DNA of 64,000 bases, from assembly GCA_030248295.1 (NCBI GenBank), contig JASANH010000455.1, forward strand, positions 224,147 to 288,146, written 5' to 3'. The notes under the pieces were generated by a model. That model did no database searches, was not told the origin of the DNA, and saw only the letters and a list, made by a program, of their open reading frames with translations. Both the position numbers and the translations under genes were made by a program. This stretch comes from Mesodorylaimus sp. YZB2_4. Lineage: Eukaryota; Nematoda; Enoplea; Dorylaimida; Dorylaimidae. This document shows, one piece after another, positions 14,026 to 25,090 of this stretch. How positions within the stretch are numbered: position 1 is the first letter of the stretch; each line of letters begins with the position of its first letter.

Positions 14026-14436
14026 TCACTTTTTCCGCTTCGTCAACGTCTTGGATCTGCAAACGTTTTTTCCTTTTCGAGCATCCGTGAGACCGTGAAT
14101 CTTGCGTTTTTGGAAAGCTTTGAGTCCAAGGTCACAATTTAAAATCCGTCGGATCGAGCCTCTCGACACATTTTCTTCAGCAGCCAACTTTCTCGCTGAT
14201 CGGTTCGGATTTCTCCGAACTTTTTAACGAATTCGTTTGATTCGATCGGATGTCCGAATTGAGCGCGGCCGACCCGATCGAGGACGATCTTGCATGGTTC
14301 CAGTGTCCCGTAATCGAGTCACAACACGCCAGACCAACACTCGATTGATTCCATGAGATTTTACAGCTTTGAAAATTTCAGGCATCGATAATCCTTGGGA
14401 ATAGTGAAATTTAATCAGTTCACGTTTAGCTTCCAT
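14026..14436 (-). pseudogene. Tc1/mariner-type transposase, N-terminal remnant
   Basis: The frame starts at 14436 with MEAKRELIKFHYSQG, a helix-turn-helix, then GTMQDRPRSGRPRS, the Arg/Gly-rich linker typical of Tc1/mariner DNA-binding regions. After an in-frame TAA at 14224-14226 the same frame resumes with RRNPNRSARKLAAEENVSRG and SIRRILNCDLGLKAF, a second HTH of the same family, then stops at 14026. Family transposases are about 340 aa with a DDE/D catalytic domain; here only about 135 aa remain, the catalytic part is missing and there is an internal stop. I did not find convincing terminal inverted repeats. This is a dead, 3'-truncated transposon copy. Confidence 0.8.
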
Positions 14437-14819
14437 TATAATTAAAAATCAAATTTATTTAATCAACTTCTGGTACAGTCTTTCTTTGGTAATTTCTCTG
14501 TGAGCATGTTCTCATTTCAAAACAAGCCAAAATTTAGCAGTACTAGAAGACATGTATAGGCCACACACCTCCAAGCTAAATTGGCGGGTTTTTGAAACAC
14601 TGATGTAACCAGACTTATGCGCCCCCTGTTGATGTGTAGAATTCATAGAAGCATTCTGGCTTCCAAAGCTTAATCTTATTGTTAGCGTGTTCTCTTGAAT
14701 ACTGGAACATGCTCGGCCACATTGCGTACAGTAGGTCCACAAGCAGGCGGACGATCCTGAAAAATAAACATGGCTGTGTGGACAGTGCCGACACTTTGTT
14801 CAATGGAGTCACAATTTCC

Positions 14820-15560
14820 TCGTGTTGTGACCATTGCCGCTTGGGGGCGCCTTGAATTCTTGGAAGTGTGGCTTGGGCAATTGGCTCGGTAAGGAGGAGC
14901 CAGGGCGGTATAAGAGCAGGCCGCCGGGGGAGATCGGGGCCCTCCCTTGCTTGTTTTCACTCGATTCGGTTCCATTTGATTTGTTCTGAATTTGTGGGGA
15001 GCCACCCCTTGTGTTGTCCAGCCCATTGGGAGAGCTGTGGGGCGGGTCAGGCGCCAGCCAGGGACTTCGATTAGCATACTCAGGCCCTCTGCGGTCGTCG
15101 TTCCCCTTGGTTCATACTGGAAGAGTCCAGGAGTTGACTTTGGGGTAGGTACTTGGTTTGTCTGCAGATTTGTCTGTGGGTAAGATCTAGGACAGTTTGA
15201 GACATCGTCGTGCATTGTTGTGCTTCGTAAAAGATCCTCTGGTGTTGACAGAAGTCTTTACTGCGCCTCCAAGAGTGGAACTGCTCGTCGGCGTAGGCAT
15301 CTTAGGACCGGGTGCATTCGACCAGCAGCCAGGCTAGTGTATCATTGCACAGAGCAGTTGCAGGCACCCTTGGGAGGCGCGGCAAACACGCCTGAGGGGT
15401 TTGTTGAGGTCTTAGTGATCGATACTCTGCAGGAATAAGCCTTTCGACCAGGCTTGGGCTATTGAAGACCTTGGACCGCTCGCTGGTAAGATCAGCCCGA
15501 ACCTGCCGGCGCGAGAGCGAAGAGCTATCGCTCACTCACAAACAGCACGCATAACACTAG
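14820..15560 (+). other. G-rich island with TATA element, possible LTR-like relic
   Basis: This stretch is richer in G and C than its surroundings. It has a TATA match at 14909-14916 (ggcggtataagagcagg) followed by a GC-rich segment and a transcription-start-like cactcg about 45 nt later. That layout resembles an LTR or stand-alone promoter, but I found no matching second copy, target duplication or pol gene in the window, so the label is tentative. Confidence 0.2.
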
Positions 15561-17538
15561 CAGATTGAGCAGCGAGCCCCATAGTACTTACACTTCACAC
15601 ACCGCTAATGTGCACAGTGCAAACACAACTGGACATGGTCTGACCGATTGTAATTGCACAGCGCAAGCAAGTACTACTGCCTTTCCTTGTAGGTACCCTT
15701 GCGCTGGTAACATCCTGCAAACATCTACTCCACGATGCAGGCTCGCTGCCAGTCATTTAGTTGAACTTTTTAGGGCAATAGTGAGGTAGGTCGACAACGT
15801 CATGACTCGGGCTACAAATCGCTCTCACAATCACGATCAGCTCAGTGAATGACGCCATGCCATAATGCTATCTTCTAATGTACAAATAAGGTTTTGTCAT
15901 CAGCAGACGGAGTCCAAGGATTGTGCAAACTCTGCATTCATCAGGAGTCTCCTCGCCCCTCGTCTTCTTCGATACGGATCCTCTCTATCTTCCTTTGACT
16001 CGTCCAAAACTCGGATGAGGATCTGACCCAAAAGTCTTCGGGTGGTCGTCATGCCTTCCAGACCGTATCTTCTCCCGCCAGGGAGTAACTTTATAGTTCT
16101 CTTCTGTTCATACTCCATTAATATATACGATCGAGTGACGAAAGACTACAATAGCGCCTTACTTCTCGTTGAGCTGGTCGCACACACTGCGCCTGTCAAT
16201 AATATTCTGTATGCGTCCCTGTTTTCGTGTACTGTACACCGCCTTGGCGGATTTCCTCGAGAGTTTATGATGAACATGTGAACAATGTGAAAGAAGGTGG
16301 CTCTGTACGACGCTGACGAAAGGCAATGAGCTTCAGCTGACTGATTTAGCTGTGACCCTAAGTAGTCGAAACTTCCTCCCTTGGGTTTCAATTGTAAAAT
16401 TTCAAGCTGCACGGCCAAGAAAAAATTTGCTCCAAATCCAAGACCTCCGAATCTCCAAATGCCTTCCAAATCTCACACTCCATATCCTACGTGCACCCAT
16501 ATTCCCTTCCTACCAGCAGATGACACACTGTCCACCAAATCCAAAACCAAAAAATGGGTATAGTTTCGGAACCCATATCGGACTTGGCCAACAAAGGATG
16601 CCCACTTCACATCATAATTGACTCACATCGCTAAAACATTTCCCTTACCATATTCCTTCAATGCCATAAAAACGGTCACCATACCGTCATATAAATATTT
16701 CCCCATCAACTAGTACTTTTGTGATGACCCCCTCGTTATCGGCTCATTCGCTCCACATTCGCCCGTTCTCTCAGTATTCTATCATTTCTCGATATTCAGT
16801 CCTCTAATCGATATTCGATCAATCATTTGGGATCCCAGCCTTCCAAATCGCACACTCCGTCACTCACATCCCCTCCTAGACACATGCATAATTGCGTCTC
16901 TTACCCTTTCCAAGGCATGTACAGGTGAGTAAGGGTTCGAGTAAAGTATGGTGTGAAGAAGAGAAGCGGACACATGTTTTCTCCACAGGCCGCCCCGTAG
17001 GGCATACCAAATGATACAGACCAAGTGAGTAGGGTAAGTTTCCCACACGGCAGGGCGCAGAATCATAGGCCTGTCTGTACCTTCAAATGCCAGTACTCAC
17101 TTCCGGAAATTCGAACAAGGAAGTTAATTTACGGAATGACAATTGATACGCAGGGACGAATGGATTACAGCTCAGCTGTACTGGCAAGACATTCAGAAGC
17201 ACATTTTGGTTTGCTGAAATCGCATTGCAGTGAGTCCTCGCGCTGTTGATGGTGCGATTATTCACACTGATTGTGAATGAGCAAAAACTAGGCTTGGCCA
17301 ATCCGCAAGGAAACCAAAAAAAAATAAAAGCAGGCCAGGAAAATGAAAGCGGTTCTGCCTCAGTGCATTTTCGATCGCTCAGACTCGATATAACCTGTCC
17401 AGCGAGAGACAAAAACAGGTTTGGTTGCCTTGTTTACTCTGATTTGGGGCTCGGACCCGGCTTTGGGTCTCCTTATTCGTGGAAATCTTCGAACTGAGTG
17501 GTCTTGCGTCTTCGATTGGTGATTACAATTTGCAAAAA
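15561..17538. other. intergenic, no gene seen
   Basis: No frame with recognisable domains. From 16350 to 16900 the + strand again has much more C than G. It lies just upstream of the RING gene, so the last few hundred bases may hold its promoter and 5' UTR. Confidence 0.45.
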
Positions 17539-19501
17539 ATGAAGTGCCGATGCTCGATTTGTTTGGAGCTGGTGATCAAAACCGACGTTGCGGCATTAAA
17601 ATGCGGTCATACATTCCACATCGATTGTATCGACGATTGGTTATCGCGTAATAATCGATGCCCAATTTGTGCCGCGGTCACCCAGAAAGACGATGCCCAT
17701 CACTTGTTTTTTTGCGAAGGCGAAGACAGTCCAGTCGCCAATGGATCGATTTCTCTGGCTCAAGCAAATCTACTGCGTGATCAGGTACGAAATCACTTCT
17801 ATAATGTTCGCGTCCTACCAGGACCCGACCGTTTCTCGTCCGTCTGGGTTATCTCCAACCCCTCGGGCCATCCATGTATGCAAGCACGTCTTGCATACAT
17901 GCTGTGCCCAAGTAATTGGTACATTATTATGCATACTTACCAACCGATAAAATAATTAGAAAGAGAAAATTTGGGAGCAAGTTAAAAAAAGGTAGGCTTT
18001 CACATAAGTGGATTTTCCACCAGCATATACGAGTAAGATTGCCCAACTTGGGGCGCAGGTCTCACGAGCTTGCGGACGAAAGGATGACCCCGCCGGCAAA
18101 ACTTCTTGGAATAAGTGACCTTTCTGCCATAGATCGCCATTCTCACAGAAGATTTGAGAAAGGCTCAATCCGAGGCCATATCGGCCAAAAATCGTTCTCG
18201 CCTTCTTGAAGACAAGGTGAGTTCGGGACTCTTCACGTGACTCACCAATGTACAGCTTTTTGTCCTTTTCAGTTGGATCAGATGAAACGTTCGCGCGCTT
18301 CCTTCGGACGTCAATGTAAGGAGCTTCGAGCAGAAAATACCAGCCTACTTCGGTAAGTTATGCTCGAACAGGGCAAGATCAGTTTGCGAACAATAAGTAC
18401 GGGTACGAAAGATATGAGCAACTTTTCCCGCCATTTTTTTGAATTTGCCAGTTTCTGAAGAAGAAATTATTTGTGGTGAGTTTGTACGACCATGCAATGG
18501 TGACAGCAGCAAGCGATACTCTTTCTTGTCTTTGATATTGTGGGTAGGGTTATCGTCGGCCTTCTGGTGTAGGAGGTCTTTTCCAGTAACCCTTTTGATG
18601 GGACAAGGGGCTTTTTTGTTGACCATTAGCCTCGAACTCTCATTCACATGCCAGTGCATGCGTGTTGAGAACTCATTTGCTTTTATTTTTTTCTCGTATA
18701 GCCCCAGGAATCTTTGGTAATATCAAAAATTCGAATTCAAAAAAAGTTCAAAAAAAAGTCCAGAGGTATAAAACTGCATATTTGTAAATGCTTGTTTTAG
18801 ACGCCTAACGCGTTCAGAAAAAGAAAAGAACGAAATTATGAAAAAATATGCTGACAATGCGCAAAAAGTAAGTTCTATATTTTGTGCACACGGGTTTAAA
18901 GATTAGGTGACAGGATCGTATTTTTGTAAGATCCCAAAGTTCTAGGTGTTGAATCCTGCTGGCCACTTTTACTAGCCAGTAAAAGCGGTAAAAGTGGCCA
19001 GCAGGATGTGGAAACATATATATACGTCAGTAACTTCACTGTCAAAGCCTAATTGTAGAAAGCCATTCTACCAATTTAACATCCAAAATCACATCGCATT
19101 GTGTCGGATACACACTCATCTCATGTTCAGCGCGCTTCATAGATGGCTCTTGTGCATAATCGAACTTTTCAGTACAAAGAAGTCAAACAACAATTGATGG
19201 CGACGAAGCGAATAGATGCGACAACCACGCAGCGGTATGTCCTGTGGCTGCACACTCATTTGAAATTTGAGCAAGATTTTTTTGTAGTGTCACTTCGAAA
19301 CAGCCGAATGCAACCACTTCTCCCGTCCGGCAACCTAAAAGCACAGCCTCTCAATGCCCAGTGACCACTTTGGCCAACGCAGACAGCATTAATGGTGAGG
19401 CTGTGAATTTTGTCGTGCGTCGATCGTCGCGAATCCGAGCTCGCAACGCTGCGATCGCCCAATCGGCTGTCATTATCACGGAGGCGAAAGCAAAAAAGTG
19501 A
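17539..19501 (+). CDS. TRAIP/NOPO-like RING E3 ubiquitin ligase
   Basis: Eight exons join in phase to about 274 aa: 17539-17784, 17960-17991, 18059-18114, 18149-18216, 18273-18352, 18801-18867, 19173-19234, 19288-19501. Residues 1-55 are a RING finger (CRCSICLEL, DVAALKCGHTFHIDC, CPIC) whose spacing and DVAAL-CGHTFH signature match TRAIP (Drosophila nopo), an E3 ligase acting in genome maintenance and replisome unloading. The TRAIP-style KLFF-like element is HHLFF here. Exons 2-7 encode charged heptad-like coiled coil (ENTSLLR, EKEKNEIMKKY), and the last exon a basic tail (RRSSRIRARNAA). The start at 17541 upstream base (ATG 17539) puts the RING at the N-terminus as in TRAIP; an in-frame ATG at 17479 would add 20 residues. 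It is shorter than human TRAIP (469 aa). The exon 3 donor (gtgacc) is weak, so exons 2-3 are less certain. Confidence 0.8.
17873..17901. repeat. 12-bp perfect hairpin
   Basis: catgtatgcaag (17873-17884) and its exact complement cttgcatacatg (17890-17901) flank a 5-nt loop. It lies in intron 1 of the RING gene. Confidence 0.9.
18953..19007. repeat. 20-bp perfect inverted repeat with 15-nt loop
   Basis: Arms 18953-18972 and 18988-19007 are exact reverse complements over 20 nt (atcctgctggccacttttac). The loop (tagccagtaaaagcg) contains another gtaaaag that can compete for the inner part of the left arm. It lies in intron 6 of the RING gene and is too short for a typical DNA transposon. Confidence 0.92.
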
Positions 19502-21329
19502 AAACGTATTCGATTGCGGCGATACACCATATTTAGCAAGACCGGGGGTGGCAGGGCCTGTGGCCATCAATTTATTTTATTTTATCTTTTCTCATGCCAT
19601 TTTTTTCGTGTTCCTGATTTCGATACTTTTCCTAGTGGGAGCAACCCCGGTTTTATCACCATGATTCCAAATAAAAGGAGCGTTCACATGGCATCTTACG
19701 TCCTGGTCGTATTAGCCAGTGATCGATCAGGCACACCTCAAGGTAGCCAATCAAGTCTTCCGACCTGGTCTGTGGAGAGAAGGAGGGGGGTTTCTACTAA
19801 AAATCAAAAGGTAGCTATTGCTATTGCATTATTTCGGTAGCCAAGCACTAAGCGCACTCCAAGGGCACCGCACACTAGGGTTATACATTGGACATACAGA
19901 GGCTTGAAGAGAAAAGCATGAAATGCGTGAATTAATCAAACAGATAAAAAGACTTTGTATTAAAAAATGCCTATGCAGCCGATTTCTAAGGCTTGCAAGA
20001 AGGCCGGAACAGAGAAAAGTATTTTGCACAATGGAATATGTATGCGAACAAGACCAGCTAGCTTCTGCTAACTGATAAGGCTGACCTTGACATGAGTCAA
20101 AACCTATACTCTTGGTTTGAAACAAGATCAACCTTCAAAAACCAATCACAAGCCTACTGAAAAACCCAAGCCAAAAGAGGGTTTGGGTTTTGTGGAACCT
20201 GGCAATATATAAAGTGCCCACTTCACAAAATATCTAATACTCAAAATAAAAAATACTAAATATCTAGAGACCGTCCTAATCTAGTGACTGCATTGGTGAC
20301 ATACAGCATGTCATCCATTTTGATTCCCATCCTCATACACGTATTTTACAGATGGCCCCCAGAGTCGGCGAACTCATTTTGCGACGCATTATGATTTACA
20401 GTAGGTGGCGTTGACCGTAACCACAGCCTAGCCATGTCCCCGTCCTACTAGTCAGTATGTACAGTGCCATGACAGCGAACTCATGATTGCATCTCTGTAC
20501 AGAGAGAGCGCGACTACATTTTATCAAAACAGGGAATTTCGACAATCTTTCACCTAATACATTCCCATCAAATCGATTGACCCTATCCTTTTGAAAAGGA
20601 ACCATAACAGACAAAGCTGATTGTAGAAAAATATTTTGGTTCGAGCCTTTCGCCGTCCTAATTTCCTCACAGCACTTCCAACCCGTTTTGCCTATATACG
20701 TCCAGCAGTCACAATATAAGCAAGGCCTTGCGGCGACCAGGGGCCGCTTTCACAATCATGTAGGACATGTCCCAGGAGATTGTGAAGCCCACCCCTGCTC
20801 TCAATGCAGGTTCCCCTCTTCCTCTGACGTCTCTACTAGAAACACATGCACCTGGGACATCCTGTGCCAGAAATGATGTGAGAACGAAGGCTCCTTCCCG
20901 ATTGGTATCCGAGGACCACTTTCCTGATTCTCAACTCCGCCACTTGACGGTATTGGGTGAGTCGTCCAGAGATGGGCTAACTAAATCGCCGTCGAAGACT
21001 GGTTCCCTGTCTGGGAACAGGTTCACTAAACTGTAGTGTCCAGCAGGAATAAAACTGCGGCCTCCGGGTCAGGTTTGCTAGCCCAAGCCATGCGTAACCA
21101 ACGCCTCAATCAACTAACAGTAAGCCACAGCGGCTTACAGTCCAAGGAAGAAGCGCCCACAATGGCCTGAACTAGCCCGTTCGAAGTGTAACTTTTCGGT
21201 CGCCGCTAAATTTTATAACATCACATCTGGCATGGTTTTTTTTTCAATATCAACAGGAACGCACACCTGTCTGACAATCACATCCACAAGAACATGCAGC
21301 ACTGCACTAATCTTAGAGCTATGTGTAGC
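19502..21329. other. intergenic, one faint retroelement-like patch
   Basis: No supportable gene. At about 20740-20820 (+) a frame reads GHVPGDCEAHPCSQC, which has the GHxxxxC...CxxC look of a zinc knuckle from a retroelement gag/ORF1, but the first cysteine pair is missing and no pol sequence follows. A TATA-like atatataaag lies at 20205. Confidence 0.4.
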
Positions 21330-24300
21330 CTATATTAGACAATCATAGGCCAGATTCATTGACCGTCTTGATTCCTGTGCGGACTGCTCAGTAGCCTCTG
21401 CGTAATCGGGCGGTGGATCACTTAGAAGAGCGCTAGTGGTCACAACAGTGTGTCCTTGACTATCAGGCTCATTTGTGCAATTTTCCGAGCGGAGAACTGG
21501 CGTCTTCTCCTCAGCTTCTTTACTACTGGCCTCTTCTCGTTGTTGAACAATTCGAACTTGCTCGAGCATTGCTGCATTAATCGATGGACTACGAGCAACG
21601 ACAGCCGCCCCACCGGCTGCTTCGCTTGTCGACACAACCGTATAACTTCTTGCTCTGTGACTCCTGCAATTAAAAGAACACCTGCCTTGGCGAAAAGCAT
21701 TACAATAGGGCACTCATTATCTTCTGGTGTGTATTGTGCCATGCACTGCTCATTGTGTCAGCTGATCCACATCTTGCACTCCATACTACCGAGGTCTAAG
21801 GAGACTGGCTTTACGGTGAGTCCCTTCATGCGTCTCAATAAACGCTGTGCTAAAAAGCTCTCTCGGTCCCCCACTGCTATGCATTGGATTTTGCTAGATC
21901 TTTTCCACAGTCATGCAATTTCCGTTCAGGCCTTCGCACTGTCTGCAACAAAAATAATCAATTGATCACCCAGTGACTTTGGGACTGCAATACATAATTT
22001 TCCAAGCAAGTGTCTCTATGCGCTTCAATAATTGAGTCACTGTGCTTCTTCATCCGTATCCTGTGTTTGGCTCGTTGCACTAATGCAGAAGTGGAAAATA
22101 CAGATTACTCACTTTTTTGAAAGCTGTTGGCTCATTCTCAATTTCTTGACCGCCCGTTTCACTGCACCTTGGACTTCGCCGTTAGCAAAGCAATATAGTA
22201 TCGCCACGAAAATTCCCTGGAATAAAGCAATGTGCGAATGCGGCTATTTATTGGCTGTGGCGAGACTTACTTGAGAGTGCTGTAACACCGCCGTAATTAG
22301 CATGTACACTTGGAATGCCAATGTCTCCCTCTCAGACGGCTCGTAGAAAAGTAGTAAATTGGATACACCGAGCAGAGGGACCAGTAGAAGAGTGGCTTTG
22401 ATTGTTTGCCTGTAATGAGATTGGGTAAGTCAATCAACCGGACCAGAAAGGAAACGCGGGGGGCGAACCAGATCTTTGTTGTCTCCGACGAACTGGACGT
22501 ATGCATCTTCTGAATCAATACGATGATGACCACGATCAGAAAGAGGACATTGATGACCAGCGCTGCTGACATAGGCCCGACCAATAGCCATAGAGCCCAT
22601 GTGGACGTGTAGGGCAGCCAACAGAACGACGCGGATGACGATGGTTGAAGTTCAAGTACCACCGCCCATAAAGAGACGAAAACCAAAGGCAGTACTGAAA
22701 GTGACATCCGTCGATTAGGAAGCTTAGAAAAATAGTACGCCAAGCCCTTACCCCATCCGACTACCAAATACAGCCATAAGGGTCCTTCGCTGGCACGCAT
22801 GGCATATACTGTAAATCGACTGATCAAATATGCGCCCTCAACGAACATCCAAAACGTGGTCGCCACTGTGGCGTACATAATCACGAACAGTATAGTTTTG
22901 CACAACCAGTTCTGAAACATGACAAATACACTCCATCGCCACCAGCCGAGCCTTGCCTTTCGTGACTTACGCCATCTTCCGGCTTCACGAGACCCCCGCA
23001 TCCATAGAATACCTGATCCCGCTGCATCGGTATCCACACAGTATAAGCGATAAAACGAAGAATGAAAGCGGCCGCCAAATGCGCGTGGATGGTCAGACGT
23101 CGACATTGAATCGACCTGAACAACATCAATGCTGTACATCGTAGATTGCAGATACCCCTCTCAGAACTTACTTGAGTACTGCGAACAAGGACACCGATGC
23201 AATCAGTGTAAGTGCTGATAGGATGCTCAACACAAGAGTCGTGTTCCTGACAGTTTCGCGAAACGCATGATAGCACTGAAACATATTAGCTGATTAATTG
23301 CCTTAGTTTCCCCAAGCAAAGTGTCCTACCGGTTGGCATGGTCTGGCGATACAACTCGTATTAAAATAGATATACACGCACTGATCATAGTTTGGTACTG
23401 ACCAGTTACCATCCGATTGGCAACGTCGAGTAACTAATCGCTCTGAAATAAAGGCATATCATTTCAGGATTCAGTTCAGGGACTGTCCCTACCACGGTCT
23501 CACTAGCACCTCTAGCAACAAAATATTCTTTCAAGCTCAGTGATGTATTGCTGCCGAATGACAAATTCAACATCCTTGTTACTGGCACTCCAAAACATTC
23601 CCCAGCCCAAGTTTTCCTCAGCGTAGGCTAACGTGCATCAACAGTTGGTTCCAACCAAACGCACGCACGCGTGTAGAACCCCCAGAAAACCCTTAGGTTG
23701 CAACCTTATCAATCCATATACAAGTTTTCCTGTTACTAACTACATTCTTCCTGTCTCATTCCAGTTCCTGCTTGCCATAACAAGTACACGTCACTAGAAT
23801 CATACTGTACCAAAATCAAGTGGACATGATCAGTCGGGGTCTCATTAGAGTGCTAAATGGAGTCGACTTGAGATACGTTATCGATTTTACCATTCTACGC
23901 ACTGGCTATAATTCGGGCAGGCCATAATGGCGTGTCGTTAACCGTTAGGCCAACTATAAAATATGTTTACTAGCCAAGAACACTCGTCAGAGTCAATGTT
24001 CTGAGAAATATGTAGAAATAGTGAACTTAAAAAAATGACCCAAGTCAATTATTTTTTTCTGTCGAAAAAAGATAAAAGGCCCTTTGGTGCCGCTGGCCAT
24101 TTATTTGAGTGTGTACTCGTGGGCCCTTTTTAGCCAAGTAACAAAATTGAGAAAAAGAAATATGCACATCTGAACATTCACATTTTGAAGAGCGGTTAAC
24201 TGAAAGATGATGCTTTCGTTTTCATGCACTGTTTCATTCAACCTAATTATCCATATGGGATTGCCTAGAAATACGGTTATTTTCCCAAAACTGGTCACAT

Positions 24301-25090
24301 GAGGCCTATTGTTTCGATTGAGATGAGTGCCTTATCACCAAAATAGACTTGTCTGATACTCAAACTAACTCTTGAGCACGTCCTAGCATTCTTTGACATA
24401 CAAAACGCGCACATCCGTTCTGAATTCGATCAGGAAGTATTCAAGGAATGAACACTTTTTGGTGCACTTGAAACGCCCTGAATCAAAATACCTGCAATGA
24501 CGTAGACTAGAATGTAGGCTTGATAAAAGGGAAAACGAGGAGAAATCCCACACGAGAATACAAAATTACGTCAGATTTTATTCTCAGCCTTTTTCTAATT
24601 AACATCCGACTTCAAACTAAAATATCGAGTCAACTAGTTTAGATGGGTGCACATTTTTTGTGTCACGCTCGATATTTTAGAGTGACACAAAAAAGTGCGC
24701 AAACCCACTTTACATACATGTACCGAAGCTGCTTGATAAATGCTACGATCAGCTTGCGTGTTAGAAACCATCTACCTGAGAGGTTCTGCACCCATTTGTT
24801 TCACTGTTTTACAGCCCATTACATGGTTCTATGGCAAGCAGGCAGGCACTGACCTTCCTCTAACAACGGGCATCCACTGCAGAATTCGAAAGGGCAAGTT
24901 TGGCCAACAGTTGAATCGGCTTCGGCTTCTTCCCAACACAATGAATTATCGAAATCTGGTTTGCACCCGTTTTCTATTGGCGAATAGTAATTGCTACGAT
25001 TCTTCACTGCATTGCAGTAGGCCCTAGTGGCCTCCACTCTCGATTTCGACATGGTCGAATGGGAAAGAGCAGAAGAACGTGCTTTGTCGT
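21330..25090 (-). CDS. class B (secretin-family) GPCR, 5' end missing
   Basis: Nine exons join in phase: 24854-25090, 23330-23442, 23172-23275, 22971-23115, 22752-22911, 22469-22694, 22271-22409, 22113-22216, 21330-21663 (about 520 codons). Exons 1-2 give the hormone-binding ectodomain (AYCNAV, NSLCWEE, GQTCP, TRRCQSDGNWSVPNYDQC), the six-Cys pattern of this class. TM1-TM7 follow, including NWLCKTILF...FWMFVEGAYL (TM3), GPMSAALVINVLFL (TM5), TIKATLLLVPLLGVSNLLL (TM6) and QGIFVAILYCFANGEVQ (TM7), all diagnostic. These receptors bind peptide hormones and signal mostly through Gs/cAMP. The ~110-aa tail has PPPDYAE. The upstream end starts in mid-codon after an AG at 25091, so a signal-peptide exon must lie further upstream. 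The exon ending at 22469 uses an unusual donor (gttcgc). Subfamily (calcitonin/DH31, CRF/DH44 or PDF receptor) is not resolved. Confidence 0.9.
24618..24694. repeat. two interleaved perfect inverted repeats
   Basis: Arm A 24618-24629 (taaaatatcgag) pairs exactly with A' 24668-24679. Arm B 24654-24666 (ttttttgtgtcac) pairs exactly with B' 24682-24694. The order A-B-A'-B' is pseudoknot-like, with only 1-2 nt between B, A' and B'. It lies in the large intron 23443-24853 of the GPCR gene. Confidence 0.9.

Noticed and set aside
14682-15215. 177-codon open frame on the minus strand
   Set aside because: Pro/Thr-rich text with no domain, no plausible splice context, and it lies in a GC-richer island where long chance frames are expected.
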